DNA of 64,000 nt from positions 23,246,987 through 23,310,986 of the forward strand of contig NC_134901.1 in the NCBI RefSeq assembly GCF_041734735.1, written 5' to 3'. The position numbers and the translations under genes were made by a program. Positions 54,979 through 64,000 of the stretch are shown here, piece by piece. Within the stretch, counting starts at the first letter, position 1. Each line of letters begins with the position of its first letter. The notes beneath the pieces are model-generated. The model searched no databases and had not been told where the DNA came from. It saw only the letters and a program-made list of their open reading frames with translations. The DNA comes from Babylonia areolata (Eukaryota > Mollusca > Gastropoda > Neogastropoda > Buccinidae).

Positions 54979-55388
54979 GTAAGCTGCAGGCATTTGATGA
55001 TCTTATTAAGGTACTGTTACTTTTGGTTGACAATTACTGACCGACTGTATCACATTCTCTCTATCACTCTGTGAGTCTGTTTTTGATGAACTTAATTCCA
55101 GAATATGATGGTCTGTACCATAACCATGCTGCCAAAGAAAAATCTCAAATTGTTGGTGGGGCAGCATCTGGTCAGTTTTTCAAATTTCAAAATTCAACAC
55201 ATTATTAAACTGTATGCCAACACACACTTTTGGGTAGTTATTAGTGGTCAGTAGTAGCCACTGGTAAAATGAGTACTAATATTGCATTTGAGAGTTCCCA
55301 TCATCCAGAAAGATGTTAACGTTAAGTTGCACACTTTTTGACTCACTTGTGTAAACAAAGTGAGTCTATGTTTTAACCCGGTGTTCGG

Positions 55389-55440
<52 letters not shown>

Positions 55441-57921
55441 GTGGTAAACTTTAACATTGCCATTTTCTCTGCAAATACTTTGTCAGTTGACACCAAATTA
55501 GGCATAAAAATAGGAAAAATTCAGTTCTTTCCAGTCATCTTGTTTAAAACAATATTGCACCTATGGGATGGGCACAAAAAAATATAAAAAAAGAAGCCAA
55601 ATTATATGCAAACTGCATTTACTGTTATATTTATATTTTTTTTATTCTCTAAACTTTGCACTTTGATCTGATATTCTGACACAACAACAAGAGCAGTCAT
55701 TATTATCATTTTTTGTTCAAACAGGAACTTCTTTTGCTAAGCATGGAAGTTATATTTATTTTCCAAACGTGTTGGCGCAGATAGTAAAAAAGGGAAATTA
55801 CTCTGTAATTAATGCTAGGGGACTTAGTTTGCTTTAAACTGATTTTTCTCGTCTTAAACATTACATTTTGAAATTATACTCAGTACATAAAAAGCTTGTG
55901 TGTTTTACTCTCAGTGTACAGGGCTTTCACTATGTTCATTCGCCCAAGTGGTCTTTTTCGGAAAATACTAAAATCAATACGACGAGTGGACTATAGATCT
56001 ATTGGCTGAGCCCTGAAGGTCATGGGCAAAAATCAGTTGCGTACGCATATTTATACACATTCAAAGCGCATGCTCATATTCTTCGCGAACGCGAACGACG
56101 CCATTTTGTTTCAAGTTGTTGACCTGCCCGTTCAATTCTATATTCAGTCGACATTACACGATAACATGTGATGGAAAGTTGGAGAAGGAGACCGTTAAAT
56201 ATTTATTCAGAGAAAGATTTGTGAACGCCTCATCACTTACTGGATTATGCCCCAAACTGCCATAAAAATATCCACAGAATCAGTCGGAATTCACAGTTAA
56301 AAATAATAAACCATGTGAGTTAATACCCTTGAATTGGTGAAACGTAAAAATATCCAATCTTGACTTTTCTCAAAATGAAGTCCTTTTCACTTCTTAAGAC
56401 ATTTAGAAGTACTTGTACTTGGCTCTACGTGTTATTACTTTAATATTAGTTTAACAAAATACTCAATTTTCATATCAACTTTAAAACTATAAAACTAGAA
56501 TGAACATAAAAGAGAAATTGAATCGACCGTGTCAACCGGGTGTAACTAACTGAAACTTGTGCATCTATCTAGATCCAGAGAAAACGGCTAAATGTTGGAG
56601 TGTGATTGCGGCGATAGCCACGTCTCCTTTACCGCGGACTTAAAAAGAATTTTTAATTGCCCTTAAAGATTTTTTGAATGCCCAAGATACACCAGAATAA
56701 TATGATTTAAACAGCGTTCTCACCGCGAATACCGCAATCGATTTATCGCCCTTTAAAAAAGCATGTTTAAATATTATATTTTTGAACATCAGTTAAGGAC
56801 CCACGATAGTGTAATGGGTAAGACAGTGTCTTCTCACCCGAACACGCGGAGTTCGAATCTGCCGTTAGGACTTTTTTTTTCTTTTAACCCGAAGCTTTAT
56901 GATAACGAATGCAGAACACATTTTAACAATTAGATTTTTTTTTAAAAGTGTATCACAAGTGAGTCTTGAAGGCCTTGCCTCTCTTGTTTGATTGGTGATA
57001 AGTACTTGTCTGTGAATAGTCATACCGAATCCAGATTTTATATTGCATGACATGATAAAATACGGTATTCAGATTTTTTGTTTATATTATGGTCAGTTGT
57101 AGTCCATAGTGGTCAGCAATGATCAGTAGAAGTCAGTTGTGGTCAGTCAAATCCTGTAAAGAAGTCCAAGCTGCATAACTGTCACTAAAATACATTCTGA
57201 ACAGTTTTTGGATAGACGTCAGTAATGGTCAGCATTAGATAATGAAAAAAATCTGTAGAGTGTATGCCTGTCTGTCTACCAAACTGTACCCCAGAGCGCG
57301 ATTCCAGAAAGTTTTATAAAGAAAATAGGCGATAGTTCAAGTTCTTCAAAATATCTTAAAGCTAGTGTTTTTTCCCCCCTCCCCCTTTCCTTGATAGAGT
57401 GCAATAGATTGATAGAAATAAACAAATTAATCTCTTTCTTTTTTTTTTCCAGATCTCTTTCTGCACTCCTTTCCTACTCCTTTCACAATTTTCAGCACAC
57501 GCACGCACGCACTCACGCACGCACACATATCCCTCGAGGGATGTTTCAGGATCCCAAATGGCACTCCGGGCAATGTTTCAGGAAACTGAAAGTCCCCAGG
57601 GGGACCTTCAGAAGAGGGGGACGATTTGGAACGTTAAAATGGAAAATACTGTGGAAGTCAGTTTCCTCAGCTTGCGGTTCATGTTATGTAGGGACATGGA
57701 ACCCATCTCAATGAATCAAATTTGATGCTCTAGCATTGCTTGGGTGCAGGTATGAATGAGTAAAGTTACAAGATCTCAGTTTCAAAACTTATTAACTTAT
57801 TACGGTTCTGTAAAACGTGCTAGTGACGATCTGTGTTGTTGGTGATACATATCTATCTATCTATCTGTGTTGTTGGTGATACATATTTATCAATCTATCT
57901 ATCTGTATATATATGTATGTA

Positions 57922-57958
<37 letters not shown>

Positions 57959-60350
57959 GTGTGTGTGCACTCAAAGCCTAACGTGTTGTGGGTTATGCTA
58001 CTGGTCAGGCATCTGTCTTAGCAGATGTGGTGTAGTGTGTGTGAATGGATTAGTCCGAACACAGCAGTGACGCCTTCTTGAGAAACGGAAACGATGTTGA
58101 TGCTGTTGTTGTTGTTGTTGAGGTCTGTGCCCGGCCCCGGACCCTGACGATGGCCTGTACCGGACCAGCTCCATCGAGACGCTGCCTGACCCCATCCCCG
58201 ACCTGTTTGCCGTGCTGACCGAGGAGGAGGACTTCCACCAGCGCTGGACCACCCACACCTACGCCTACAACCTGGACTCCCTGCTCTTCAAGCCAGGCAC
58301 CGGCTACACTCCGGACCTCAGCGCCGCCATCACTGAGGGTAATGATGATGATGAGGAGGATAATATATGGTAGTCGTGTCTGACTATGACCATCAGAACA
58401 GCAGAGGAGGCAACTGCTGTCCCAATTTTTTGGGCTAGAATTTGATTATAGTGGAGTGTCTTGCCCAAGTTACATTCCCCACTCTCTCGGCCAAGAGGGT
58501 TTTAGGACTGTCAGCATTGGGATGGTTCCCAAAGGCCAACTAGCCTCCAAGGCTGCATCACTAAGAGCCAGTGCAATCTTGCCTCCTGGTTTGAGAGTCA
58601 TAGTCCTTCACAAAAGACTAAGCTGTTAATGATTTCCCATTGCATTGGAGAAACTATTGATAATACAACTCTCCCTTTGCTGTTGGCCCAACTGTTAACG
58701 ATGATGATAGTAACAATAATGATAATATACTACTTATGTGGTACTTATATATACTCCCCATATAATGTACCTTGCTTGAAACAATGAATATACAGCAGTG
58801 CATTATACCACACACCAGCACATGAGAACATAAAAAGAGAAAAATGAAATCTCTGTATATATACTAAGACAGTATTACAAATTGTAGATAGGAAAAATCC
58901 CATTAAAAAGACACAAATTATGCCCTCCACATGCACATACACAAACATGAACATGTGCATGCATGCACACAGTAAACACCCACCCACAAGCACACACAGT
59001 GCATGAAGACTTCAAGGGGTGGGGGGGGGACACAAAGGGGGTGTGGAGGATGGGAGGAGACGAACAAACAACTATGCTTCATCATATCCAAAGGCCATTT
59101 TGAACAGGTAAGTTTTTGATTTTGTTTTGAAAGAGGACAGAGTTGGTGAGTGACGGAAATCCAGAGGAAGCTAAATCTGGATAGAAGGTGGTTGAAGGGT
59201 ATTAGCTGAAGTGTTGTGGTGGTGGTGTGATGAATGATGCTGCTGGAAATACTGATAGTTTTCAGTGCTTGGGGCTGATTTAGATTTCCATTGCCGATAG
59301 TGTGGAAGTTGTCAGTTGTAATGTTTTTCAGTTTTGATTGTTCTGTATGTTCGTGCCAAACTAGCTCCTTGAGAAAGATTGTAAGTGCATAGTTGACGAA
59401 TCAGCAGATGCTTTGTGAAAACTAAGCTCCTGCATCAGTTGACCTGAGTAATTGTGACACTGTCACATAGATTTTCATGACGTCATATTGACAGTTCAGC
59501 CCTGTGTCAGCCTTGTTGGCCAAGCAGTCATGTTGCTGTTTTTTAAAATTTCTTTAATACAGTGACGTGTGTGGTTTCTCTGAATTTTATTTCTGTTGTC
59601 TCATGTAGGAGTTTGAGGACTTTGACTAGTACTAGAAGAACTTGTTTCATGTTCTTTGCTGATTCAGACTGTGTATGGTGTGTGCATGTGTGTGTGTGTG
59701 CATGTGTGTATGTGTGTGTACCTCTGTGCTTGTGTGTGTGCGTGCGTGCACGCGCGCGCGTTTGTGTGTGCATATTTTGTGTGTGTGTGTGTGAACTGTT
59801 CAGTAAGGTTTAAAGCCCGGTCTTAAGCACCATGTTGGTGTGAGTAGGTTTGTTGTCATGGTGGCATAGAGCGCTGTTCAGTTCAGATGACTGCCCCTCT
59901 CAATCCCATGCTAAACCCACCATTTTCGATGTAATGACAGAGGGAGCTGGAGGAGGCGGGGGCGGGCCCTCCAACAACAGCACAGGGCTGATGGGCATCC
60001 AGAACTGCAGCACAGCCTTTTTCTCCCAGTGCATGTCCATCGCCAAGTGCAAGATCTCCTGCAAGTCCATGGGGGCCGCCAAGTACCGCTGGTTCCATGA
60101 GTACGGCTGCTGCCAGTGCATCGGCAGCACCTGCCTGGACTACGGGCTGAACGAGCCCCACTGCCTGCACTGCCCCCCTCGCTCCAACTCTGTGGAAGAG
60201 GAGGAGGGGGAGTATGGCGGCAAAGAGTCACCGGAGCATGAGGACAGTATGCTTGACCAGGCGAAATCTCACAGCAGCAGCAGCGGCATCAGTGAGGAGG
60301 AGAAAGAGGATGTGAAACTTGGGGCCCACGTTGTTCCTGACTCTGTGTAA
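54759..60350 (+). CDS. TWSG1: Twisted gastrulation, secreted BMP-binding protein, whole gene, 3 coding exons
   Basis: Extracellular modulator of BMP signalling: it binds BMP ligands and Chordin in dorsoventral patterning. Three coding exons (54759-54978, 58123-58338, 59941-60350), both introns phase 1, give 281 residues (human 223). Residues 1-23 form a signal peptide. The Cys-rich N-terminal domain (CNEALC...KCCECD...CTCCRDCQVC...CCSCVG) is BMP-binding; a middle segment has IETLPDPIPDLF; the C-terminal Cys-rich domain reads FFSQCMSIAKCKISCKSMGA, KYRWFHEYGCCQCIGSTCLD. Putative N-glycosylation sites are NCT, NST and NCS. A Gly-rich insert (about 148-153) and an acidic Ser-rich tail of about 45 residues after the last Cys are extra relative to human. 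The start at 54759 is chosen because the upstream ATG (54695) does not stay in frame. Confidence 0.94.
55340..56965. mobile_element. Non-autonomous inverted-repeat element (DNA-transposon-like) in TWSG1 intron 1
   Basis: The ends are a perfect 12-bp inverted pair, GACTCACTTGTG at 55340-55351 and CACAAGTGAGTC at 56954-56965. The left end itself forms a hairpin (GACTCACTT...AAGTGAGTC). A (TG)n microsatellite (55391-55438) lies inside, and a tRNA-like block (56793-56870) lies near the right end. No transposase frame. I recall similar AT-rich elements from gastropod introns; the superfamily is not determined and no clear target duplication was seen. Confidence 0.65.
56793..56870 (+). repeat. tRNA-Glu-like block with pol III boxes and T run
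   Basis: A-box-like TAGTGTAATGGGTAAGA, anticodon-like TTCTCACC, B-box AGTTCGAATC, then a run of T. The acceptor and T stems do not pair well, so this is a tRNA-derived relic or SINE head and not a working tRNA gene. Confidence 0.55.
57060..58122. other. Rest of TWSG1 intron 1
   Basis: Holds short GGTCAG-type repeats (57070-57240), CGCA units (57498-57524), GATA/TG/TA microsatellites (57845-57962) and SINE C copy 4. No coding content seen. Confidence 0.6.
57973..58086 (+). mobile_element. SINE family C, copy 4, next to the TWSG1 exon 2 acceptor
   Basis: Plus-strand copy: GGGTTATGCTACTGGTCAGG, GCAGATGTGGTGTAGTG, CCGAACACAGCAGTGACG and an AGAAACGGAAAC tail. Its 3' end is only about 36 nt from the start of TWSG1 exon 2. 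Confidence 0.75.
58123..58338 (+). CDS. TWSG1: TWSG1 coding exon 2, middle segment
   Basis: Residues 74-146. Starts LCPAPDPDDGLYRTSSIETL then PDPIPDLFAVLTE, matching human EEL.EPIPSLFRALTE. The acceptor is unusual: (GTT)n then GAG. Donor GAGG|GTAATG, phase 1. GC-rich relative to neighbouring introns. Confidence 0.92.
58367..58650 (-). repeat. Interspersed repeat R3 (unclassified), copy 2
   Basis: Inverted, diverged counterpart of the copy at 4120-4412, lying just after TWSG1 exon 2 in intron 2. The two copies align over almost 280 bp with scattered substitutions and a few short indels. Confidence 0.75.
58651..59940. other. Rest of TWSG1 intron 2
   Basis: No gene seen. Contains a long TG/CG-rich microsatellite tract at about 59675-59792 and otherwise ordinary intron sequence. 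Confidence 0.6.
59941..60350 (+). CDS. TWSG1: TWSG1 coding exon 3, C-terminal Cys-rich domain and tail
   Basis: Residues 146-281. Gly-rich start, then the conserved C-terminal domain with CMSIAKCKISC and WFHEYGCCQCIG, then an acidic/serine tail ending VVPDSV and TAA at 60348. Acceptor TGACAG. Confidence 0.95.
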
Positions 60351-61214
60351 TATGATGACGTTACCGTAGAGTGTCTTTTGAGCAGTTGTCAAAATTCAGC
60401 TAGGTTTTAACCTGTTTCATCTTTCAGGTAATCTCTGGCATGGGGTCAAGAGGAAAATACAACAAAAAAACCAAAACAAACACCCTCAACAAAACACAAA
60501 CTGCTGAATGTCAGCTGAGACCTTGTGGACATGGACATGTCGGCAGCCAGTACTTAATTTGTAACTGTACTTGTATAGAGTTGGTAGTCTTGTTTGGACA
60601 GTGTATGTTTGGTACTTGACGGCTTGTGAGGATAATGATAACAACACACACACATGTACATAGTTGTCTGTTAACATAAGATATTCTGATCTGCTTTATC
60701 CCGCCAGGATCTGATGGAGAGAATGACACCTGTGGATGTTGTGTATAACTGCATTGTTGTTATTGCTTGAGCTGACAATTGTCATGTGTTCACAAGTTAG
60801 AACAGAAAATATGTTAATTTCTCTTTTTTTTCGTTTGTTGTTTTTTTGTAAGTAATGCTGTTAGTATAGACTGCAATGATTCATCAGTGGTTTTAATGGG
60901 ATGACAATCATGACACCATTTACTGATATTACTGTTGTTTAGCACATTTTAATGTTAACTTAATGGACCACCACGCTGATATAAAGTGTATGTATACAGT
61001 GCATATTCTTCCAAACTGTAACGGTTGTTATCAGTTTTGAGAACATTATAAAAAATTTGGTGTTCAGGTACCCAGATAAAGAAAAAAAGAACAGATCGTT
61101 GAATTTATTGATCAAACCTTTAAAAAGAAAAAAGAAAATGAATTTATTCATCAACCAATTTTGAATTTAAGAAAAACAAAAGAAAGAAAGGAAGTTTTCC
61201 TTCATGTTGTGCTG

Positions 61215-61400
61215 TGACTATCTATCTTTGTATCCCATAGTCTCGTAGACCATTGGGGCACCACACATTTGGCAACCAGCTTCTCCCAACCCTCACAGTT
61301 GTCTGTCCTTCTGACTGTTTCACTCTGGGTTAGACCTGTTCACTGTGAGATGTTGTCCTCCCATCTCTTCTCCCTGCACTGTTCCCTGCAGGAATACAGA
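61215..61400 (-). mobile_element. LINE 3' end (same RTE-like family), decayed
   Basis: On the minus strand, decayed codons KRWEDNIS, ETVRRTDN, KLVAK and VVPQ..TRL appear across shifted frames, matching the C-terminus of the family at 25.5 kb. Lies downstream of TWSG1. Confidence 0.65.
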
Positions 61401-61589
61401 TCACAACAGACTGCAGAGCTGGATGAACAGAAAGGTGGAAGGGGGTAGACAGTAGAAAAAAGAGAAAATCTCGTAACCATCTCTTGGGATCTTTGGATTG
61501 CCATCAGTGAAGACCTGATTTATGTTTGTGGGCACAGATGTTGAACTGGCACTTGTGTTGGAAGCGTGCTTCAATCATATTTGCAGTTA

Positions 61590-61636
61590 GGATATGTCAG
61601 AACGCAGTGACACCTCCTTGGGAGGGAAATTGAAAC
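61590..61636 (+). mobile_element. SINE family C, 3' fragment
   Basis: Short fragment with AACGCAGTGACACCTCCTTG and a GAAATTGAAAC tail, downstream of TWSG1. Confidence 0.5.
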
Positions 61637-62149
61637 GTATATGCAGTTAATGTGCACTGCTACAATTTGTGTGCATATTGAATGTTGTCATTGTTTGTAC
61701 ATAGAATGATGTGTATATTTTAAACAATGTTTATTGATACTGATATTTTAATAGCAAACTTACAGGGTTCTAGAGGGCTTCCAGTTTTATTTCATCGTTC
61801 AGATGTTGCAATCTGATGTTTGGACAGTCAGTGACCTCAGCTGATATCAGGTGATGTTCTTCTGTCACTGTGTTCTTTCACAGATCCCAGATACATTGTT
61901 CTTGAATTTAAGGATAAGAAGAATTTCATTGAAGATTCATGAAATCATAAATTATACACTTTACAAAATCTCTCACTTGTTATTCATGCTGACTACGCTA
62001 TTGTCAACCAAGAGGAACAGTTGTTTCCTATTGACACAAGCATGAGAGGCACAGCTGGTTTCATTGTGAAGTGCTTGTTTGGTAAGGCCAACAGGTTATG
62101 GATTTGATACATTAAAAAAATCCAACAACTGAACTCTTCCTAAACTGAA

Positions 62150-62385
62150 CTTGTGAACTGAACTTTTAAAATATTTGTGTAGCATATATATGTCACTGAA
62201 TGTAAACACACACTGCACTATTTAAAAAACAACTGAACTATTCTGAAACCGAACTTTTAAAGCATTCTTTTAAAACATTTGTGTAGCATATATATGTTGC
62301 TGAATGTTAACACACACTGCACTACTTTAGAAAAACAACTACTGAACTACTCCTAAACTGAACTTTTAAAACATTAGCATATAAT
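62150..62385. repeat. Imperfect tandem duplication, period about 115 bp
   Basis: CTGAACTTTTAAA, TTTGTGTAGCATATATATGT and AACACACACTGCACTA recur in order two times, with a partial third unit before a TA-rich run. Confidence 0.8.
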
Positions 62386-64000
62386 ATATATATATATATT
62401 ATATATTTTGCTTGCTGGTTAATTACAGGTGTATAAGGTTTTTTTCCTGGTGATTGGAAATACAGTTAAAGTAAAACTCCACGTATACAGAAATTATATT
62501 CTCATATTTCTGTCTACCAAACTGTCACAACTGCCTGCCTGTTCCTGTTTGTGTTTGAGACAGGTATCTGGCAGTCAGACAAATAACTGCTTTTGGCAGA
62601 AATTTCAAATGAATTTAAACAGGAAGAAATTATTTCATCCCAGAGAAGGAAAAAAAACACAACTACAACAACAACTGAAGATCTGTATATTTCAGTTGCT
62701 TTGCTTTTGCTATGCTAGATACCACACACACACACACACACACATACACACACACAGAGACCTTCTCCCACACGCATACACACATACCATTATATATATA
62801 TATATATATATATGGATAGATAGATAAAGATATATAATGTGCAACATTGTCTTTAAGAAAAAGGAACCGCAGTAAGTTTCCACATCCCCGTCTGTGTTGT
62901 CAAGCAGACACGCCCCTTGTGTGTTCATTACACTGTGGTAGTTGCATGCTTCCTTACTTGGGCCATTGTGTGTGGACCTCCACTCTGTTTTCACAGACTG
63001 TGTTCAGTGTACCGTGTGAGGTCATGTCCACACTGTGTTCACTGTGAACACAGCTGACAGAGCTCTGTGTTTGGACGAAACTTTTTTGTACACTTTTGTC
63101 CACTTACCAATACACCAGCCATAGAATATGCACTGATGAAATCAGTGTGTCGTTCAAAATTTATTGTAAATGAGTCGAACAAAAAAAAAAAAGAAAAAAG
63201 ACAAACACAAAGAACAATGTGTGTGTTGTAGTGTAGTTCTAACTGCATTGCTGGTATCTAAGATTATTAATGGAATGGAACTAAAAGGAAAAAGTATGGG
63301 ATATTCTTTTTTTGTGTGTTTTTGTTTTTGTTGTTGCTAAGTTATTAATTTGAAAAAAAAAGTATTGCCTTGGATGGTGCTATCCACAAGCCAGAAATTT
63401 GATACTGCCAGCCAAATTTTTTTTTTTTTTTTTTTCTCTCAGTGACTTATTTTGTGGTTGTTGGTACTCCAGTTTATTTGCTGTTCTTCTTGGATGCTTA
63501 TTTCAGGGTTCTTTTCTTACTTTTTGCTTGTAAAAGTGGAGCAATAGAAACGTCTGGAAAACAACCAGTAGCTGTCTGGTTTCTGTTGTGTTTCAGAATT
63601 TCAGGTAAGTAGGAATCTGTCTCAGAAGACATTGTAGACATATGTAAATAGAATCTTCAGTGCGCTTTTGCATAACGTGTCTATGCTTCGTTTCAGGTTC
63701 CGTAAAACACTAGCTGCCTTGCCATGTAAAAGTTGTTTTATGGTGCTGTATAAAGATTATGTTTTGATTCTCTGCTTTCTGTAATTTCACTTTTTATGGG
63801 AGATTTATTTATCAGTCAGGCAACATGTTAACACACGGGAGCTATGATTATGGAATAAAAAAAAAAATGAATGTGATCAATGCATTTATGCTCCTAGTAC
63901 TGATAGATGAAATCTTTATGAGGCAAACTTCTGTCAACTGGATTTGACAAATGAATAAAATATATATTACAGGAAACTTGTGATACATCTACTGAGAGTG

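Larger units (their letters stand above)
60351..64000. other. TWSG1 3' UTR and downstream sequence
   Basis: AT-rich, no recognised coding exon. Contains LINE and SINE scraps (61215-61400, 61590-61636), an imperfect tandem duplication (62150-62370), CA and TA microsatellites (62726-62815) and candidate poly(A) signals AATAAA at 63854 and 63954. How far the TWSG1 transcript extends is unknown. Confidence 0.55.

Noticed and set aside
56793-56870. Functional tRNA-Glu gene
   Set aside because: Pol III boxes are present but acceptor and T stems pair poorly and it lies in a repeat element.
62790-62815. CRISPR-like or other regular arrays among the microsatellites
   Set aside because: Only di-, tetra- and pentanucleotide repeats are present; no repeat-spacer structure, and the DNA is eukaryotic.

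Overview
The window is animal nuclear DNA: genes are split by GT-AG introns and the non-coding sequence is full of simple repeats, SINEs, LINE scraps and YR retroelements. The SINE families, the gene content and the microsatellite density suggest a gastropod mollusc, probably a caenogastropod. That assignment is inference from remembered repeat families, not a search result.

Three host genes can be read exon by exon. (1) TOP1, nuclear DNA topoisomerase IB, on the minus strand from the start codon at 23506 to the stop at 584. Nineteen coding exons close in frame to 983 residues, and all five catalytic residues lie at exactly the human spacing. (2) A RING / C2H2 / UIM E3 ubiquitin ligase of the RNF114/RNF166 group on the minus strand, 53449 to 37798, five coding exons and 220 residues. 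(3) Twisted gastrulation (TWSG1), a secreted BMP-binding protein, on the plus strand, 54759 to 60350, three coding exons and 281 residues. The ligase and TWSG1 are head to head, with start codons 1.3 kb apart. The 14 kb between TOP1 and the ligase holds no gene I can recognise.

The most striking non-host sequence is of DIRS type (tyrosine-recombinase retroelements). A coding DIRS copy lies in intron 1 of the ligase (about 45.45-51.4 kb). A 5.65 kb element with no coding capacity, but with the same end logic, lies in a TOP1 intron (2724-8369). A third, rearranged piece of the latter lies in another TOP1 intron (13374-13813). The coding and non-coding families share a terminal core motif. Other elements are a 1.6 kb inverted-repeat element in TWSG1 intron 1 that carries a tRNA-like block, several tRNA-derived SINE families, LINE 3' ends and a LINE ORF1 relic.

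Local duplications touch host splice sites in two genes. A 64-bp perfect tandem duplication copies the TWSG1 acceptor and start codon. A minisatellite in the last TOP1 intron contains a second copy of the terminal-exon acceptor. A decayed partial copy of TWSG1 exon 1 lies about 0.5 kb upstream of the real exon.
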